64,000 nucleotides of DNA from Deltaproteobacteria bacterium (GCA_028695735.1 JAQVIJ010000005.1:124001-188000); one strand, 5' to 3'. Shown: positions 17,718-28,153, numbered from the stretch's first letter. A program made the numbers and translations. The notes: generated by a model from the sequence alone, not told the origin.

Positions 17718-18764
17718 TTACGTGGGCGTTTCAAAGAGACTGTTTCTGCCAATCAGGCCTTGGCCCTGACGCAGGGCCGCTATTATCATGCCTTTTTCCT
17801 GTGCAAGACGGGAGGCCACGGCCCTTCTGATTTCAATGGGCGAAGACCTGAATCGCTTCATGCGCTCTGCATATATCGTCTGCACCACAGCCTGGGGTGA
17901 GGCTGTTTTTCGGTTTTTCAATGCCTTTTCCAGGATATTGGCCGCGCCCTGGGGCCCATGCTGCACAGCGGTACTGAAAACAGCCTCCTGGACCTGCAGC
18001 GGCTGGGTTGCAATATCCACTCCCGTCCGTTCCTTTATGGCCTCACATGCTGGCAGATAGTGTGTCTGCTCTATGAAATCCCTCTGAAGCCTTTCAAAGC
18101 CCACAGGGTCCTGGGCAGCGATCTGTTGCCACACGGCAGGCATACGGCCTGTCTTTCCGCCGGTGTTTGCAGGTCCGCAATGCCTCAGCCTTGCTGCATA
18201 TGCAGGGGCTTTTTCCGCCAGATACTGAATGAATTCATTCATGGTGCCTGGCCTGGATGCGATCTGATAAGTTCCGTATGAGGTGCCTGCCATGGGGTCA
18301 AAGCCGATGGTGCCAGGTCCGTTTGCACCGGATTCAAAATATGCGGATATACGGCCTGGGCCGGATTGAGTAAGTTTTTTTGTCTGCAACAGGGGATTGC
18401 CCTGTTCGTTCATGGCTTGATATGCCTTTTTTGCCTGAGAGAACGTGACACTTCTATGATTCATGCCGTTTTTTGATAGATAGATGGGGTGTCTTGGTTT
18501 GACTGTAAGGGCAGAATTAATGGCTGTTTTCATTTCATCTCTCTTGGTGTCAAGATTTTGGCTATCTGTATGTGTGGTATTGAGGATTGGAGTTGAGTGC
18601 TGACTGGTCTGATGCATCTGTCTGTTCTTCAATACCTGGGCGAAGGAGGTCTTTGTCGGTCTGGAACGCCGGGTATGAGGCTGTCCTGGCCCAAAGGATG
18701 CCGGTTCTGTATTGACATTGTCGTACAGGATGAGATTTTTTGAAGTCATTTCCAGCCCTCCCAA
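17718..18764 (-). CDS. Lysozyme-like protein with VgrG3-type hydrolase domain
   Basis: A 348-residue protein. Residues 1-130 are low-complexity and polar with no signal peptide. From about residue 135 it resembles the muramidase domain at the C terminus of VgrG3-type effectors: ISAYFESGANGPGTIGFDP (likely catalytic Glu144), TSYGTYQIAS, then an all-helical part with QEAVFSTAVQHGP. This should cut peptidoglycan. No type VI secretion genes are in the window. The N terminus (TKTSFAQVLKNRQ) resembles flagellar rod/hook-associated proteins, so an FlgJ-like role is possible but speculative. It follows the methyltransferase-like gene. Confidence 0.65.
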   Translation of the reverse strand: MGGLEMTSKNLILYDNVNTEPASFGPGQPHTRRSRPTKTSFAQVLKNRQMHQTSQHSTPILNTTHTDSQNLDTKRDEMKTAINSALTVKPRHPIYLSKNGMNHRSVTFSQAKKAYQAMNEQGNPLLQTKKLTQSGPGRISAYFESGANGPGTIGFDPMAGTSYGTYQIASRPGTMNEFIQYLAEKAPAYAARLRHCGPANTGGKTGRMPAVWQQIAAQDPVGFERLQRDFIEQTHYLPACEAIKERTGVDIATQPLQVQEAVFSTAVQHGPQGAANILEKALKNRKTASPQAVVQTIYAERMKRFRSSPIEIRRAVASRLAQEKGMIIAALRQGQGLIGRNSLFETPT

Positions 18765-18799
18765 TTGCTTTTAAAAAAACAAAAGCAACATGTATGCCA

Positions 18800-19600
18800 T
18801 TATTTTGAACAGATAAGCCCTATTACCTCCATGGTCATGCTGCAATGCCTTGATAGTTCTCCCAATGGCGCCATTTCCCATTGCCATTGCGCCTTGTATC
18901 TGATGTCAGGTAGCTCCATCTCTGGTCTTATACCATACAACGTGTCTCTGACAGCTTGTATCCTGCCGCTTTCGTCCTTAAAGGAAATGCTGCGGTCGGT
19001 TATGAGGCAAACCGTACATGTCAGATTCGCAAGACGTTTCAGATGGGCATTAATAAGCGTTTTCGACCAGTTTTGAACATCTATTTCATTCGCACGGCAT
19101 TTTTCTGCCAGAAAAGAGGCGGGGCAAAGAGGAAGCTGGGACAGGGTGTTCGCCGAGATCAGAAGACTGGTCTGTGAGTCGCAGCCCGGGAGCCAGGCAG
19201 TTGTCTCAAGAGGGACGATTCTGCGGGTTTTGTAAACCGCATGGGCTGCTCCGGTTATGTCGGCATTCAATGTGGATAGGTTGCGATATCTGCGGGTCTC
19301 CCATTTGGTTGCAGGAAGATGGGCTATGTCCACCAGCACTACCTCCTCGAATGCCTTGGACAATTCCGGAATAGGGATGTCGAGGAGCAGGCCTGATCCC
19401 AGTATCACGGCCTTTTTACGGTTGGGGCAGAGATTTACGGCCTGCATGATGAAATTTTTGCTGGACTCAAGATGAGGCTGCCATGCACTGCGGCAGCGTT
19501 TATGGCGTGCTGAAATGGCAATCAATTCATGCAGATAGCCCATTTTTTTGACATGGCGCGGGGCAAAGGTAAAAAGGTGTGTGAGAAATTCCTGAAGCAT
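18800..19600 (-). CDS. Rossmann-fold, methyltransferase-like protein
   Basis: A 266-residue protein I cannot name. KAVILGSGLLLDIPIPELSK near residues 65-83, followed by VVLVDIAHLP, looks like motifs I and II of a class I SAM-dependent methyltransferase, and the later NTLSQLPLCPASF looks like a substrate-side loop. The start abuts the stop of the NamZ gene (0 bases), so the two are translationally linked. The link to peptidoglycan metabolism is only by position. Confidence 0.6.
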   Translation of the reverse strand: MLQEFLTHLFTFAPRHVKKMGYLHELIAISARHKRCRSAWQPHLESSKNFIMQAVNLCPNRKKAVILGSGLLLDIPIPELSKAFEEVVLVDIAHLPATKWETRRYRNLSTLNADITGAAHAVYKTRRIVPLETTAWLPGCDSQTSLLISANTLSQLPLCPASFLAEKCRANEIDVQNWSKTLINAHLKRLANLTCTVCLITDRSISFKDESGRIQAVRDTLYGIRPEMELPDIRYKAQWQWEMAPLGELSRHCSMTMEVIGLICSK

Positions 19601-20812
19601 TCAATAGAGCAGGAAAGGCATTCTTGCCTCTTTAAAGCAATCCTCTTCGTTTTGCCATAGGGTCTTCAGTTCAGCCGGGCCTGCACCTGCCTCCAATGCC
19701 AGCCTTACGGTCTGATTGCCCAGAATCAGGTCCGCCGGCAGCTTTTGGAACTCGTATTCATAAGGTGGTGATTTCCATTGAAAATCGGTTTTATGCAACT
19801 GAATGATCAGAGAGACCATGGAAAGGCTTGTGAGATATGGTGTGAAGCTGCGCCGGTCTGTGACATGTATCTGGAATCCGTGGCATGGCTGCCCTGCCCA
19901 TTTGTGAAAGGTGGGTTCGAAGTGTTGTTCACGCAGGCAAAAGCCCGGTAATCCCCATGTGTTCACCTGTTTCAAGAGCCCTGCGCAATTCAGGTACGGC
20001 GCGCCGAATATCTCAAAGGGCCTGGTAGTCCCCCTGCCTTCAGAGATGTTGGTGCCTTCCAGGAGTACCTGACCAGGATATACAAAGGCAGTTTCAAGAG
20101 ATGGCATGTTGGGGGATGGCATAACCCAGGCAAGCCCTGTATCTTCAAAGGTCATTTCCCTTTTCCAGCCCTGCATGGGCACTATAAACAGCTCCAGATT
20201 TGGGAAATGTCGGGACTGAAACAGACGGGCCAACTCCGCGATGGTCATGCCGTGCCGCATGGGGATGTTATCCATGCCCACAAAGGATCGAAATTCCCAT
20301 TGCAGCGCATTGCCTTCTACTGCATCGCCGCCTATGGGATTGGGTCTGTCCAGCACCACCATGGTCTTGCCGTGTCTTTCACAGGCCTCCATGGCCAGAA
20401 ACAGGGTCCAGATGAATGTATAGACACGAGTGCCCACATCCTGCATATCCACCACCAGCATGTCTATGTGCTCCAACTGCCGGGCCGTGGGCCGGCGGTG
20501 CTCGCTATAAAGGCTGAAGACCGGTAGTCCGTTCCAGACGCCGTCGGCGGATTCCACCATGTTGTCCTGTTTTTCTGCAAAAAGTCCGTGTTGTGGAGTA
20601 AAAAGACAGCGCAGATTGTCTGAAAAGGCCTGTTTGAGCAGGGTTGCGGAGTGCAGAAATTTCAGGCCGTCGAAAAGAATGGATGCCTGATTGCATAGCA
20701 GACCCAACCGCCTGCCTCTTATCCACGAGGGGGGTGTGTCCAGCAGGCATTGGAGACCGGTTTTTACATGAGACTGAGATACTGCGGCCATACAGGATGA
20801 TAGCCCTGTCAC
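19601..20812 (-). CDS. namZ: DUF1343 / NamZ-type exo-beta-N-acetylmuramidase
   Basis: A 403-residue member of the DUF1343 family, whose characterised member NamZ releases MurNAc from the non-reducing end of peptidoglycan fragments. Family landmarks: [44 protein letters not shown] and [10 protein letters not shown], then [16 protein letters not shown]. No clear signal peptide is present, so it may act in the cytoplasm on recycled muropeptides. Its ATG overlaps the hisF stop by 4 bases. A nagZ gene lies at 46408-47469. Confidence 0.85.
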   Translation of the reverse strand: MTGLSSCMAAVSQSHVKTGLQCLLDTPPSWIRGRRLGLLCNQASILFDGLKFLHSATLLKQAFSDNLRCLFTPQHGLFAEKQDNMVESADGVWNGLPVFSLYSEHRRPTARQLEHIDMLVVDMQDVGTRVYTFIWTLFLAMEACERHGKTMVVLDRPNPIGGDAVEGNALQWEFRSFVGMDNIPMRHGMTIAELARLFQSRHFPNLELFIVPMQGWKREMTFEDTGLAWVMPSPNMPSLETAFVYPGQVLLEGTNISEGRGTTRPFEIFGAPYLNCAGLLKQVNTWGLPGFCLREQHFEPTFHKWAGQPCHGFQIHVTDRRSFTPYLTSLSMVSLIIQLHKTDFQWKSPPYEYEFQKLPADLILGNQTVRLALEAGAGPAELKTLWQNEEDCFKEARMPFLLY

Positions 20813-21588
20813 CAGTTCATGCGCACAGGGATTCCGCGGGCACTTAAATAGTCTTTGATCTCGCGAATGGTGTAATGGCCGTAGTGGGTCATGGAGGCGA
20901 TGAGGGCTGCATCCGCTCCGGCCTTCAGAATCACTTCCGCCAGGTGTTCGGGTCTTCCTGCACCACCGGATGCGATTACCGGAATGTTGACGGCATCACA
21001 GACCATTTTGGTGAGTGTGAGCTCATATCCGTTTTGAGTGCCGTCGGCGTCTATGGAGTTGAGACATATCTCGCCGGCCCCAAGCCTTTCAGCCTCTTTG
21101 GCCCACCAGATGGCGTCGATTCCCATGTGTGTCCGCCCGCCGTGCACTACTATTTCATAACCTGATGGAATGGCCTGATGTCTTTCCACCTGCTTTACAT
21201 CCATGCCCAGCACAATGCACTGGTTGCCGAAGGCGTGTGCACCCTGAGTGATGAGGTCAGGATTCTTGACCGCAGCCGAATTGATGCTGATCTTTTCCGC
21301 GCCCGCCAGCAGCACTTGCCGCATGTCTTCGACGGTGCGGATGCCGCCGCCCACTGAAAAAGGCATGAATATCCGTTCCGCCGTGTTTTTGACCACGTCC
21401 AGCATGATGCCGCGATGGTCGCTGGAGGCGGTGATGTCGTAAAAGACCAGTTCATCCGCTCCCTGTTCATAGTAGAATTCGGCCATTGCCACCGGATCGC
21501 CGATGTCCACATTGTTTTTGAATTTGATTCCTTTGGTGAGCTTGCCTTCTCGAACGTCCAAACATGGGATGATGCGTTTGGTCAGCAT
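20809..21588 (-). CDS. hisF: Imidazole glycerol phosphate synthase, HisF subunit
   Basis: The cyclase subunit of the histidine-pathway enzyme that uses ammonia from HisH. The 259-residue barrel begins [15 protein letters not shown] (catalytic Asp11), has [11 protein letters not shown] and [12 protein letters not shown] (second catalytic Asp region) and ends with the phosphate-binding [11 protein letters not shown]. It lies 1 base after hisH. Confidence 0.97.
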   Translation of the reverse strand: MLTKRIIPCLDVREGKLTKGIKFKNNVDIGDPVAMAEFYYEQGADELVFYDITASSDHRGIMLDVVKNTAERIFMPFSVGGGIRTVEDMRQVLLAGAEKISINSAAVKNPDLITQGAHAFGNQCIVLGMDVKQVERHQAIPSGYEIVVHGGRTHMGIDAIWWAKEAERLGAGEICLNSIDADGTQNGYELTLTKMVCDAVNIPVIASGGAGRPEHLAEVILKAGADAALIASMTHYGHYTIREIKDYLSARGIPVRMNW

Positions 21589-21589
21589 G

Positions 21590-22213
21590 TCAGATGCTCC
21601 ATTTGCAGAAATTTTCCAGGAGTTTAAGCCCTGGTCTGCCGCTCTTTTCCGGATGAAACTGCACTGCCACGAGATTTTCTTTGCCTGTCGCCGATGCGAA
21701 GGAGATGCCGTAGTCCGTAAGGCCTAAAATGTGTGCAGCCTCTGCAGGCTCCGGGTAATAGGAGTGCACAAAATAGAACCTGGAATCTGGCGATATGCCT
21801 GTAAAGATAAAGTGGTCCTGAATGGGCTCTACGTTGTTCCAGCCCATGTGGGGAATCTTCAGGCGTTCCTGGCGTGTGGAGAGCCCATCTGGAAATCTGA
21901 CCACCTTGCCCGGCAGTATGCCAAGGCACGGCGTATCGCCCTCATCGCTCCAGTCAAAGATGATTTGAGTGCCGAGACAGATGCCCAAAACAGGTTTCCC
22001 TGCCTTTACAACCGAACGAATGGCATCATCAAGCCCTAATTCCTTGAGGTCCGCCATGGCCTTTTGAGCGGAGCCCACACCCGGAAATATGACCCTGTCC
22101 GCCTTTAATATCTCTTCAGGCCGGAATGTGATGGAGCATTCAAAACCTATGTGGCGGACGGCACGGCCCACACTGGTCAGATTGCCGGCGCGATAGTCGA
22201 TGATTGCGATCAC
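21590..22213 (-). CDS. hisH: Imidazole glycerol phosphate synthase, HisH subunit
   Basis: The glutamine amidotransferase partner of HisF. At 207 residues it shows the nucleophile motif [11 protein letters not shown] (Cys near 82), the oxyanion region and the His-Glu pair in VQFHPEKSG. The gene starts where pth stops, so hisH-hisF are embedded in the prs-rplY-pth series rather than in a full his operon. Confidence 0.97.
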   Translation of the reverse strand: MIAIIDYRAGNLTSVGRAVRHIGFECSITFRPEEILKADRVIFPGVGSAQKAMADLKELGLDDAIRSVVKAGKPVLGICLGTQIIFDWSDEGDTPCLGILPGKVVRFPDGLSTRQERLKIPHMGWNNVEPIQDHFIFTGISPDSRFYFVHSYYPEPAEAAHILGLTDYGISFASATGKENLVAVQFHPEKSGRPGLKLLENFCKWSI

Positions 22214-22813
22214 TTAAGCACCCTCCACTGACTTTTTGTTGAATTGGTTCATGGCTACATTCATTCCCTTTGTGAGAAACAGGAAAACCGCATTTACGGC
22301 CGTTGCAATCACTCGCTGGCAGACAGGCAATTCATGGGGTTCAAAGGGCATGAGCACGTATTGTTCCACGGCGATGGTGGGCAGCGGCCTGCCTATGCCC
22401 AGTTTCAGACGGGGGAAATCATCGGTTCCGAGGTATTGAATGATGGAACGAACGCCGTTATGCCCTCCAGTCCCGCCTTTTTTTACGAATTTCATGTTAC
22501 CCAAGGGTTGGTCAAGGTCGTCGTGAATCACAAGAATTTCCTGCGAGTCGATGCGATAATACCGCAAAAACGGCGCCAGAGCCTCTCCGCTTCTGTTCAT
22601 GTAGGTCATGGGCTTGATGAGCCGGATATCCGTTTTCATTCCATCAATATCCATCTGGAAAGCGGCTGTTTCGGCTTGAGCGATTTTGGAGCCGGAAAAA
22701 CTGATGGCCTCATGAGAGGCCATCGCATCCAATGTGATAAAGCCCATATTGTGGCGGGTCATGGCATAACGGGGACCAGGGTTGCCAAGCCCGATGATCG
22801 CTCTACAGGGCAT
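22214..22813 (-). CDS. pth: Peptidyl-tRNA hydrolase
   Basis: Releases peptides from prematurely dropped peptidyl-tRNA. Starting at MPCRAIIGLGNPG the protein has 199 residues, the normal size; an upstream in-frame start at 22912 would add a basic stretch that overlaps rplY and is not credible. The catalytic His is in MTRHNMGF, with PMTYMNRSGEA and VIHDDLDQPLGNMKF following. It lies 19 bases after rplY. Confidence 0.95.
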   Translation of the reverse strand: MPCRAIIGLGNPGPRYAMTRHNMGFITLDAMASHEAISFSGSKIAQAETAAFQMDIDGMKTDIRLIKPMTYMNRSGEALAPFLRYYRIDSQEILVIHDDLDQPLGNMKFVKKGGTGGHNGVRSIIQYLGTDDFPRLKLGIGRPLPTIAVEQYVLMPFEPHELPVCQRVIATAVNAVFLFLTKGMNVAMNQFNKKSVEGA

Positions 22814-22832
22814 GTTGACCGTGTATGTCCGT

Positions 22833-23480
22833 TTATTCCTTCTTGGCTGCCTCTGCCCCTGCTTCTGCCTCTGGTGTCTCCTCTGCCGCCGGAGCCGCCT
22901 TCTCGCCATCACTGGTACCTACGATGGTGATGACGGCTGTCTTGGCATCCTCGGTGAATTTTACCCCCTCGGGCGCTTGAATGTCGGAGATGTGAATGGC
23001 CTGGCCAAGCCCGAGGTTGGTTATGTCAACCTTGATCTCTTTGGGCATGGCGGTGGGCAGACACTTCACCTTTACGGTGCGCTTTATGATCTCAAGGATG
23101 CCTTTGTCGATTTCCACACCCTTGGCCTTGCCGAATGGCACCAGGGGGATATCTACCTCGATGGTCTTGTCCAGGGAGACCTCATAAAAGTCCACGTGTC
23201 TGAGCCGTTCACTGACCGGATGGAACTGAAGCATCTTGACCATGGCAAGGCGTTTTCCTGTGTCCTGCCCATCTTTTTTCAGATTGAGTGTAAACAGGAT
23301 ATGTTCCCCGCGGTTTTTCTTGAGGATTAGGTCTATGGCGTGACCGTTCACTGCAAGGGGAACGGATGGATTTCCTGGCCCGTAAAGTATGGCAGGCACT
23401 TCACCTGCACTCCGCAGTTTCCTGGCCCCGCCCTTGCCGGTTGCAGTTCGAATGGATGCGTCTAAGTCGATCTGTTTCAT
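22833..23480 (-). CDS. rplY: Ribosomal protein L25, long (CTC) form
   Basis: Binds 5S rRNA. The 215-residue protein has the L25 domain (GKGGARKLRSAGEVPAILYG), the C-terminal CTC/TL5 beta domain (PLVPFGKAKGVEIDKG) and an Ala/Glu-rich tail from about residue 190 that is typical of the CTC form. It sits between prs and pth in an order conserved in many bacteria. Confidence 0.96.
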   Translation of the reverse strand: MKQIDLDASIRTATGKGGARKLRSAGEVPAILYGPGNPSVPLAVNGHAIDLILKKNRGEHILFTLNLKKDGQDTGKRLAMVKMLQFHPVSERLRHVDFYEVSLDKTIEVDIPLVPFGKAKGVEIDKGILEIIKRTVKVKCLPTAMPKEIKVDITNLGLGQAIHISDIQAPEGVKFTEDAKTAVITIVGTSDGEKAAPAAEETPEAEAGAEAAKKE

Positions 23481-23500
23481 TTTTATAACTCCTTGTGATA

Positions 23501-24445
23501 TTAGACAAAAAGTGAACTTACTGAATCGTCGTTATGTATGCGCCAGATGGCCTCTCCCAACAGAGACGCCACTGATAATACCTGTATCTTGTTTATGGAT
23601 TTTGCCTTTTCAGACAGGGGAATGGTGTTGGTAACAATCAGGGATTTCATGGGAGAGTCTGCAATGCGTTCCAGGGCTGGGCCGGAAAGTACCGGATGAG
23701 TGGCGCAGCCATGCACCTCTTTTGCCCCGTTGGCCATAAGCGCCTCCGCTGCCTTGCAAAGCGTGCCTGCCGTGTCCACCATGTCGTCCAGAAGAATGGC
23801 TATTTTTCCTTTTACATCGCCTATCAGGTTCATGACCGTGGATTCGTTGGGTCTTTCCCTGCGCTTGTCGATGATGGCCAGGCCTGCATTCATCCTGCGT
23901 GCAAATGCACGGGTCCTTTCCACGCCGCCTGCATCGGGAGAGACCATGACCACAGGCGGTTCAAATTTTTCTCTGAGGTATTGAAGCAAGACAGGCGCGG
24001 CAAAGAGATGATCCACAGGAATGCTGAAAAAGCCCTGAATCTGGCCTGCGTGCAGGTCCATTGCAAGGACACGCCTGGCGCCTGCGGTAGTAATGATATC
24101 AGCCACCAGCTTGGCCGTTATCGGTACACGTGGGGCGGCCTTTCTGTCCTGTCTGCCATAGCCGTAATAGGGCATGACTGCTGTTATGCGTCTTGTGGAG
24201 GCGCGTCTCAGTGCATCCACCATGATGAGCAGTTCCATGAGGTGGTGATTGACCGGAGGACATGTGGGTTGAATGACATACACATCGGCGCCCCTTACGT
24301 TTTCTCCGATCTCAACGAAGGTTTCACCATCGCTGAAGGTCTTGACCGTGGCCCGGCCCAGCGGCAGGTTCAGACAGTCGCATATCTCCTGGGCCAATAC
24401 AGGGTTGGCATTTCCAGTGAAGATCTTTATTTTTTTTTCAGACAT
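23501..24445 (-). CDS. prs: Ribose-phosphate pyrophosphokinase
   Basis: Makes PRPP from ribose 5-phosphate and ATP. Starting at [15 protein letters not shown] the protein has 314 residues. Longer in-frame starts would run through the tRNA-Gln gene and are rejected. The signatures are [17 protein letters not shown] PRPP-binding region ([10 protein letters not shown]), [11 protein letters not shown] and the PRPP loop [13 protein letters not shown]. The gene starts 16 bases after the tRNA. Confidence 0.96.
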   Translation of the reverse strand: MSEKKIKIFTGNANPVLAQEICDCLNLPLGRATVKTFSDGETFVEIGENVRGADVYVIQPTCPPVNHHLMELLIMVDALRRASTRRITAVMPYYGYGRQDRKAAPRVPITAKLVADIITTAGARRVLAMDLHAGQIQGFFSIPVDHLFAAPVLLQYLREKFEPPVVMVSPDAGGVERTRAFARRMNAGLAIIDKRRERPNESTVMNLIGDVKGKIAILLDDMVDTAGTLCKAAEALMANGAKEVHGCATHPVLSGPALERIADSPMKSLIVTNTIPLSEKAKSINKIQVLSVASLLGEAIWRIHNDDSVSSLFV

Positions 24446-24461
24446 ACACATCCTCAAAAAA

Positions 24462-24537
24462 TGGCTGGGGTGGGAGGATTCGAACCTCCGGAATGCAGGT
24501 TCCAAAGACCCGTGCCTTACCGCTTGGCTACACCCCA
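24462..24537 (-). tRNA. tRNA-Gln (anticodon TTG)
   Basis: A complete cloverleaf read on the minus strand: acceptor TGGGGTG/CACCCCA, D arm with AGCGGTAA, anticodon stem CGGGT/ACCTG with loop CTTTGGA, T arm GGAGG/CCTCC with TTCGAAT, and an encoded CCA end. It lies between ispE and prs. Confidence 0.95.
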
Positions 24538-24544
24538 ATTATTT

Positions 24545-24670
24545 GGGGATCTTGAAAAATTGCGTTTTTGCCCGATAACTGCGTTGCCCGTCGGCGAAAA
24601 ATGCTCACATATTTTTCGCCTTTCATCGCGCCTTGTTCTCGAACGAAGATGCTAATTTTTCAAGGCTCCC
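24545..24670 (-). repeat. Full copy of the dispersed TTGAAAAATT palindromic element
   Basis: A 126-bp element whose ends form an inverted repeat (GGGAGCCTTGAAAAATT at one end, CAATTTTTCAAGATCCCC at the other). The internal GTTCGAGAACAAGGCGCGATG and the ACGCAGTTATCGGGC segment are shared with the copy at 30366-30508. It separates ispE from tRNA-Gln and shows no ORF. Confidence 0.85.
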
Positions 24671-24753
24671 TTATATTTTATAATAATGCCCGGCGGATCA
24701 AAAAAACGATGAACTCACAGCAATCTGTAAGGATATGGTTTGATAGCGATTTG

Positions 24754-25653
24754 TCACAGGGTTGTGACCGGCGCCACCAGCCACGCCACCGGATTATCCT
24801 CCGCTGGCTTGTATGTTTTCTCGTCTTTCAATTGTATTGACAGCGCATCGGCGGTTTTGTTGGCCTCCTCTTCGGTTTTGAAGACTCCAAATACAGCGGA
24901 ACCACTTCCTGTCATCATGGCGTGTAATGCCCCGCAAGAAATGAGCCGTGTTTTTAGATCGTTCAAAAGTGGATAAGAGGGCATCACGGCCTGTTCCAGG
25001 TCGTTTTGCCATAAAAATGCCGTCAAGCCGTCAGCGCCCAGTAAATTAGTGTGTATGCCCGAATTTGTCAACACAAAATGGTCATAAACCCACTTTGTGG
25101 AAATACAGAATCCGGGCCACACCACAACAAACCAAAACCTTTCGATGTTAATCGGCTTCAGTTCTGTTCCAGTGCCACTGCCTATGGCGGAGGTCTGCCG
25201 CGAGATAAAAAAAGGCACATCGGCCCCGATACTCGCGCCTATTTTCATGAGTTCAACGGATGGCAGTAAATCGTCTGTGAGGCTGTTCAATGCCAGCAGC
25301 ACCGCAGCCGCGTCACTGCTGCCCCCTCCCATGCCTGCACCCGAGGGTATGTTTTTGTGCAGATGAATGGCCACAGAACAGGGTATCCCCGTGTACTGCA
25401 GAAAGGCCGCTGCCGCCTTGTATGCCAGATTTGTTTCATTCTGCGGGACAGGCCAGCCCTCGGCCGAGATTTGAATGCCGTTGGATTTTGTGCCTGTGTG
25501 GTGAGTAAGTTCGATAGTGAGCTGGTCTGCCAGGGATATCTTCTGGAAAAGGGTTAGTATGTCGTGATAGCCGTCAGGTCTTTTCCCCAAGACCTTCAGA
25601 AAGAGATTCAGTTTGGCGTGTGCTGAAATCTGATATAAAGATGTAACTGACAT
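24754..25653 (-). CDS. ispE: 4-diphosphocytidyl-2-C-methyl-D-erythritol kinase
   Basis: A GHMP kinase of the MEP isoprenoid pathway that phosphorylates CDP-methylerythritol. The 299-residue protein has the substrate lysine region AHAKLNLFLKVLGKRPDGYH, the ATP loop IPSGAGMGGGSSDAAA near residue 100 and the C-terminal GSGSAVFGVF. It continues the ispE-tRNA-prs gene order. Confidence 0.95.
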   Translation of the reverse strand: MSVTSLYQISAHAKLNLFLKVLGKRPDGYHDILTLFQKISLADQLTIELTHHTGTKSNGIQISAEGWPVPQNETNLAYKAAAAFLQYTGIPCSVAIHLHKNIPSGAGMGGGSSDAAAVLLALNSLTDDLLPSVELMKIGASIGADVPFFISRQTSAIGSGTGTELKPINIERFWFVVVWPGFCISTKWVYDHFVLTNSGIHTNLLGADGLTAFLWQNDLEQAVMPSYPLLNDLKTRLISCGALHAMMTGSGSAVFGVFKTEEEANKTADALSIQLKDEKTYKPAEDNPVAWLVAPVTTL

Positions 25654-25683
25654 GGTATGGAGTGGCCGGGCTTTCGTTTCTTT

Positions 25684-25971
25684 TCAAGCCGATGTCGCTG
25701 TTATGTATTTCATGCGCAGGTCGTATAAAAGCTGTCTGAGCAGCTCGGTCTCGTCGTTTGTCAGATTGCCTGCTGTTTTGGTCTGAAGCATGGCCAGGGT
25801 GTCGATGGTATGTTTGGCCATGGCCAGGTCTTTTTTCGGGCCTTCTGCGCCGGGTGCGCTGAGTTCTCCGAGATACATCAGGGCGGATGTGCCTATGGAA
25901 ACTATGAAGGTCGAAAAATTCACTCCAGGCATCAGTTTGCCCTCGTCTTTGTGTGCATCGGTGTTGCTCAT
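25684..25971 (-). CDS. DUF1844 family protein
   Basis: A 95-residue protein starting MSNTDAHKDEGK. The family signature is clear: FSTFIVSIGTSALMYLGEL, then an acidic/Pro stretch, and IDTLAMLQTKTAGNLTNDE with a C-terminal helix LLRQLLYDLRMKY. DUF1844 proteins are common next to ispE or cell-envelope genes in this group; no function is established. A longer in-frame start at 26061 would overlap the nuclease gene and lacks support. Confidence 0.85.
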   Translation of the reverse strand: MSNTDAHKDEGKLMPGVNFSTFIVSIGTSALMYLGELSAPGAEGPKKDLAMAKHTIDTLAMLQTKTAGNLTNDETELLRQLLYDLRMKYITATSA

Positions 25972-26014
25972 GGGTCGTTTTCCTCCTTCTCGAATGTGGT
26001 TTGAGTCTGTGAGG

Positions 26015-26671
26015 TTATGGTTTGCATCTCCTGCAAGGACAAAAACCCTGCATAAAGGCATCGTTTCGTGTATGGAATATTGTCTTGTTGCCCTTGGCGG
26101 TCTCTCTGGCAGACGGGCAATCAGGCCTATGAACCCGCATGGTCCTGTTGTTTCCTATGTAAATCGGCTCGGATTTTGCGGGTGAAACGGCCCACATGCC
26201 CTTTTTGGCGGAAATGGCCGACCTTTGAGCGGACAACAGCTCTTTGAAAGTGGATGCGGCAGTGGGGCTTTCTTTGTCGTACAGGCACACATAGGCCAGT
26301 CCCTCGGCCGCCATGGCCTTGTTGATCCATGTGCCGTCCGGCAGAAAGACCTGGGCCAATATGCGGCCATAGTGATCCGTATGTTGTTCGTCGAGTTTCA
26401 GCCTCACCTTTCTGCCCTGAAGCAATTTTTCGTTATAAAGTCGGGCTTCTTCTCCGAAAGGGTCGCCGGACTGGCCGTCATGCGCTATCTCAGGGGCATC
26501 TATGCCCTGATATCGCACATGCCTGCCGTCCACAAGAATGATGGTGTCTCCATCTATTACATATTTCACCGTCGCTGTTTCGTCTGCCAGGGCAAGAGTA
26601 ACCAGCCATGCAGTGAACAGCCATGTAATTGGAATGATGTAATACAGTTTTTTGCGGCGTATTGCTTTCAT
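26015..26671 (-). CDS. Exported thermonuclease (SNase) family protein
   Basis: A 218-residue protein with a signal peptide or anchor (residues 8-30). The SNase fold follows: [21 protein letters not shown] near 38-57 with catalytic Asp/Arg positions, [22 protein letters not shown], then a C-terminal zinc-ribbon-like tail ([24 protein letters not shown]). Such proteins degrade DNA and RNA outside the cytoplasm; the Cys-rich tail probably binds metal. It starts 4 bases inside the purC stop region. Confidence 0.85.
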   Translation of the reverse strand: MKAIRRKKLYYIIPITWLFTAWLVTLALADETATVKYVIDGDTIILVDGRHVRYQGIDAPEIAHDGQSGDPFGEEARLYNEKLLQGRKVRLKLDEQHTDHYGRILAQVFLPDGTWINKAMAAEGLAYVCLYDKESPTAASTFKELLSAQRSAISAKKGMWAVSPAKSEPIYIGNNRTMRVHRPDCPSARETAKGNKTIFHTRNDAFMQGFCPCRRCKP

Positions 26672-27564
26672 TTCCGCTCAAATGGTCTTCCTGTAAGCCG
26701 TTCCAATGCAGTGATGTAGCGGGTACGCGTCTTTTCAACTATCTCCTGAGGCAGCACAGGGCCGGGTGCCTTTTTGTTCCAGCCGATGGACTCCAGGTAA
26801 TCCCTGACGAACTGTTTGTCGAAGCTGGGTTGAGGGCCTCCCGGTCTATATTCGTCCGCCGGCCAGAAACGTGAGGAATCCGGTGTCAGGACCTCGTCTA
26901 TGAGGATCAGCTCGTCGTTCACAAGGCCGAACTCAAACTTTGTATCCGCTATGATGACTCCGGATTCCAAGGCCTTTTGGGCGGCTTTGGCATATATCTT
27001 GAGGCTCAAATCCTGTATTTTGTCCGCCAGATCCTTGCCTATGAGGTCTTTTACGCGGTTCATGTCTATATTTTCATCGTGTTCGCCCACCTGAGCCTTG
27101 GTGGAGGGAGTAAACACAGGTTCAGGCAGCCGGCTTGACTCCACCAGCCCGGCAGGAAGAGGAATGCCGCAGACAGAGCCGGTCTTTTTGTAGTCCTTCC
27201 AGCCTGAACCCGAGAGATAACCCCGGACTATACACTCCACAGGCAGGGGGCTCGCCTTTTTCACCAGCATGCTTCGGCCCTGAATCTGCTCGCTGAATTT
27301 TTGCAGTTCGGCAGGGTAATCGTCCACTTCGTGGGCAATCAGGTGTGTCCTCACAGTATCCTTGAGAAAATCGAACCAGAAAAGGGAGAGTTGTGTCAGA
27401 ATAACGCCTTTGTCTGGAATCGGAGTGGGCAGTATTACATCAAAGGCCGAAAGCCTGTCCGTGGCCACGATCAGCAGGGCGTCATGAAGCTCATAGACAT
27501 CCCTCACCTTTCCCATGTGGGCCAATGGAATACCTTCTAATCGAGTGGCAAAGATTGTGGCCAT
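26668..27564 (-). CDS. purC: Phosphoribosylaminoimidazole-succinocarboxamide synthase
   Basis: SAICAR synthetase of purine synthesis. The 298-residue protein is the long type, with [25 protein letters not shown] start ([15 protein letters not shown]), [24 protein letters not shown] and [17 protein letters not shown]. It lies 1 base after rlmE and overlaps the nuclease start by 4 bases. Confidence 0.96.
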   Translation of the reverse strand: MATIFATRLEGIPLAHMGKVRDVYELHDALLIVATDRLSAFDVILPTPIPDKGVILTQLSLFWFDFLKDTVRTHLIAHEVDDYPAELQKFSEQIQGRSMLVKKASPLPVECIVRGYLSGSGWKDYKKTGSVCGIPLPAGLVESSRLPEPVFTPSTKAQVGEHDENIDMNRVKDLIGKDLADKIQDLSLKIYAKAAQKALESGVIIADTKFEFGLVNDELILIDEVLTPDSSRFWPADEYRPGGPQPSFDKQFVRDYLESIGWNKKAPGPVLPQEIVEKTRTRYITALERLTGRPFERK

Positions 27565-27565
27565 G

Positions 27566-28153
27566 TCATTCTCCTTTTTCTTTTTTCTTTGAACACAACA
27601 CGAATATCTCGACGCTTTCGCTGCGTGAGCCCTTAGGTTTTATCAATTTTACAACATCAAATGCCTTTTTGCACTGTTCTACAAAGGCAGGCAGGTCCTT
27701 TCCCTGAAACACCTTGCAGAAGAACGTCCCCTCACGTGTCAGTAGCCGCATTGCCGTATTCAAGGCCTGTTCGACCAGGGCCATGGAACGCATGTGGTCC
27801 AGCTCCCTGTGACCGCTGGTCTTGGGTGCCATATCGCTCAGAATTGCCTGAAAGCCTTCGGCGGGCAAGAGCCCTTCCGGCAATGGGTCAAAGGCATCCT
27901 GCTGAAGGGTGATGATGTTACCTCCACTGCACCGAATGGGCTGAAGATCAACGGCCACCACACGGCCGGTGGCACCTACAATCTTGGATGCATATTGAGT
28001 CCAGGAACCAGGTGCCGCGCCGAGATCCAATACCCAGTCTCCGCTTTTCATGATATGGTATTTTTCCTGCACTTCTTGCAATTTATAAATGGAGCGGGCG
28101 AGAAACCCCTCCTTTTTTGCCTTCAGGAAGTAAAAGTCGTGCAGCTTCTTCAT
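27566..28153 (-). CDS. rlmE: 23S rRNA (uridine-2'-O)-methyltransferase RlmE/FtsJ
   Basis: Methylates U2552 of 23S rRNA. The 195-residue protein has the SAM motif [15 protein letters not shown] and the K-D-K-E tetrad positions: Lys in RSIYKLQEV, Asp in [11 protein letters not shown], Lys in CKVFQGKDL and Glu in SESVEIFV. It overlaps the 3' end of the Fe-S protein gene by 4 bases. Confidence 0.93.
   Translation of the reverse strand: MKKLHDFYFLKAKKEGFLARSIYKLQEVQEKYHIMKSGDWVLDLGAAPGSWTQYASKIVGATGRVVAVDLQPIRCSGGNIITLQQDAFDPLPEGLLPAEGFQAILSDMAPKTSGHRELDHMRSMALVEQALNTAMRLLTREGTFFCKVFQGKDLPAFVEQCKKAFDVVKLIKPKGSRSESVEIFVLCSKKKEKGE

Noticed and set aside
22814..22912. Longer pth with a basic N-terminal extension
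   Set aside because: The extension overlaps the end of rplY and is the antisense-free second frame of its Ala/Glu tail; family members start at the IIGLGNPG strand.
23696..24655. 319-codon open frame antisense to prs
   Set aside because: It runs through the tRNA-Gln gene and the dispersed repeat, which a protein gene would not.
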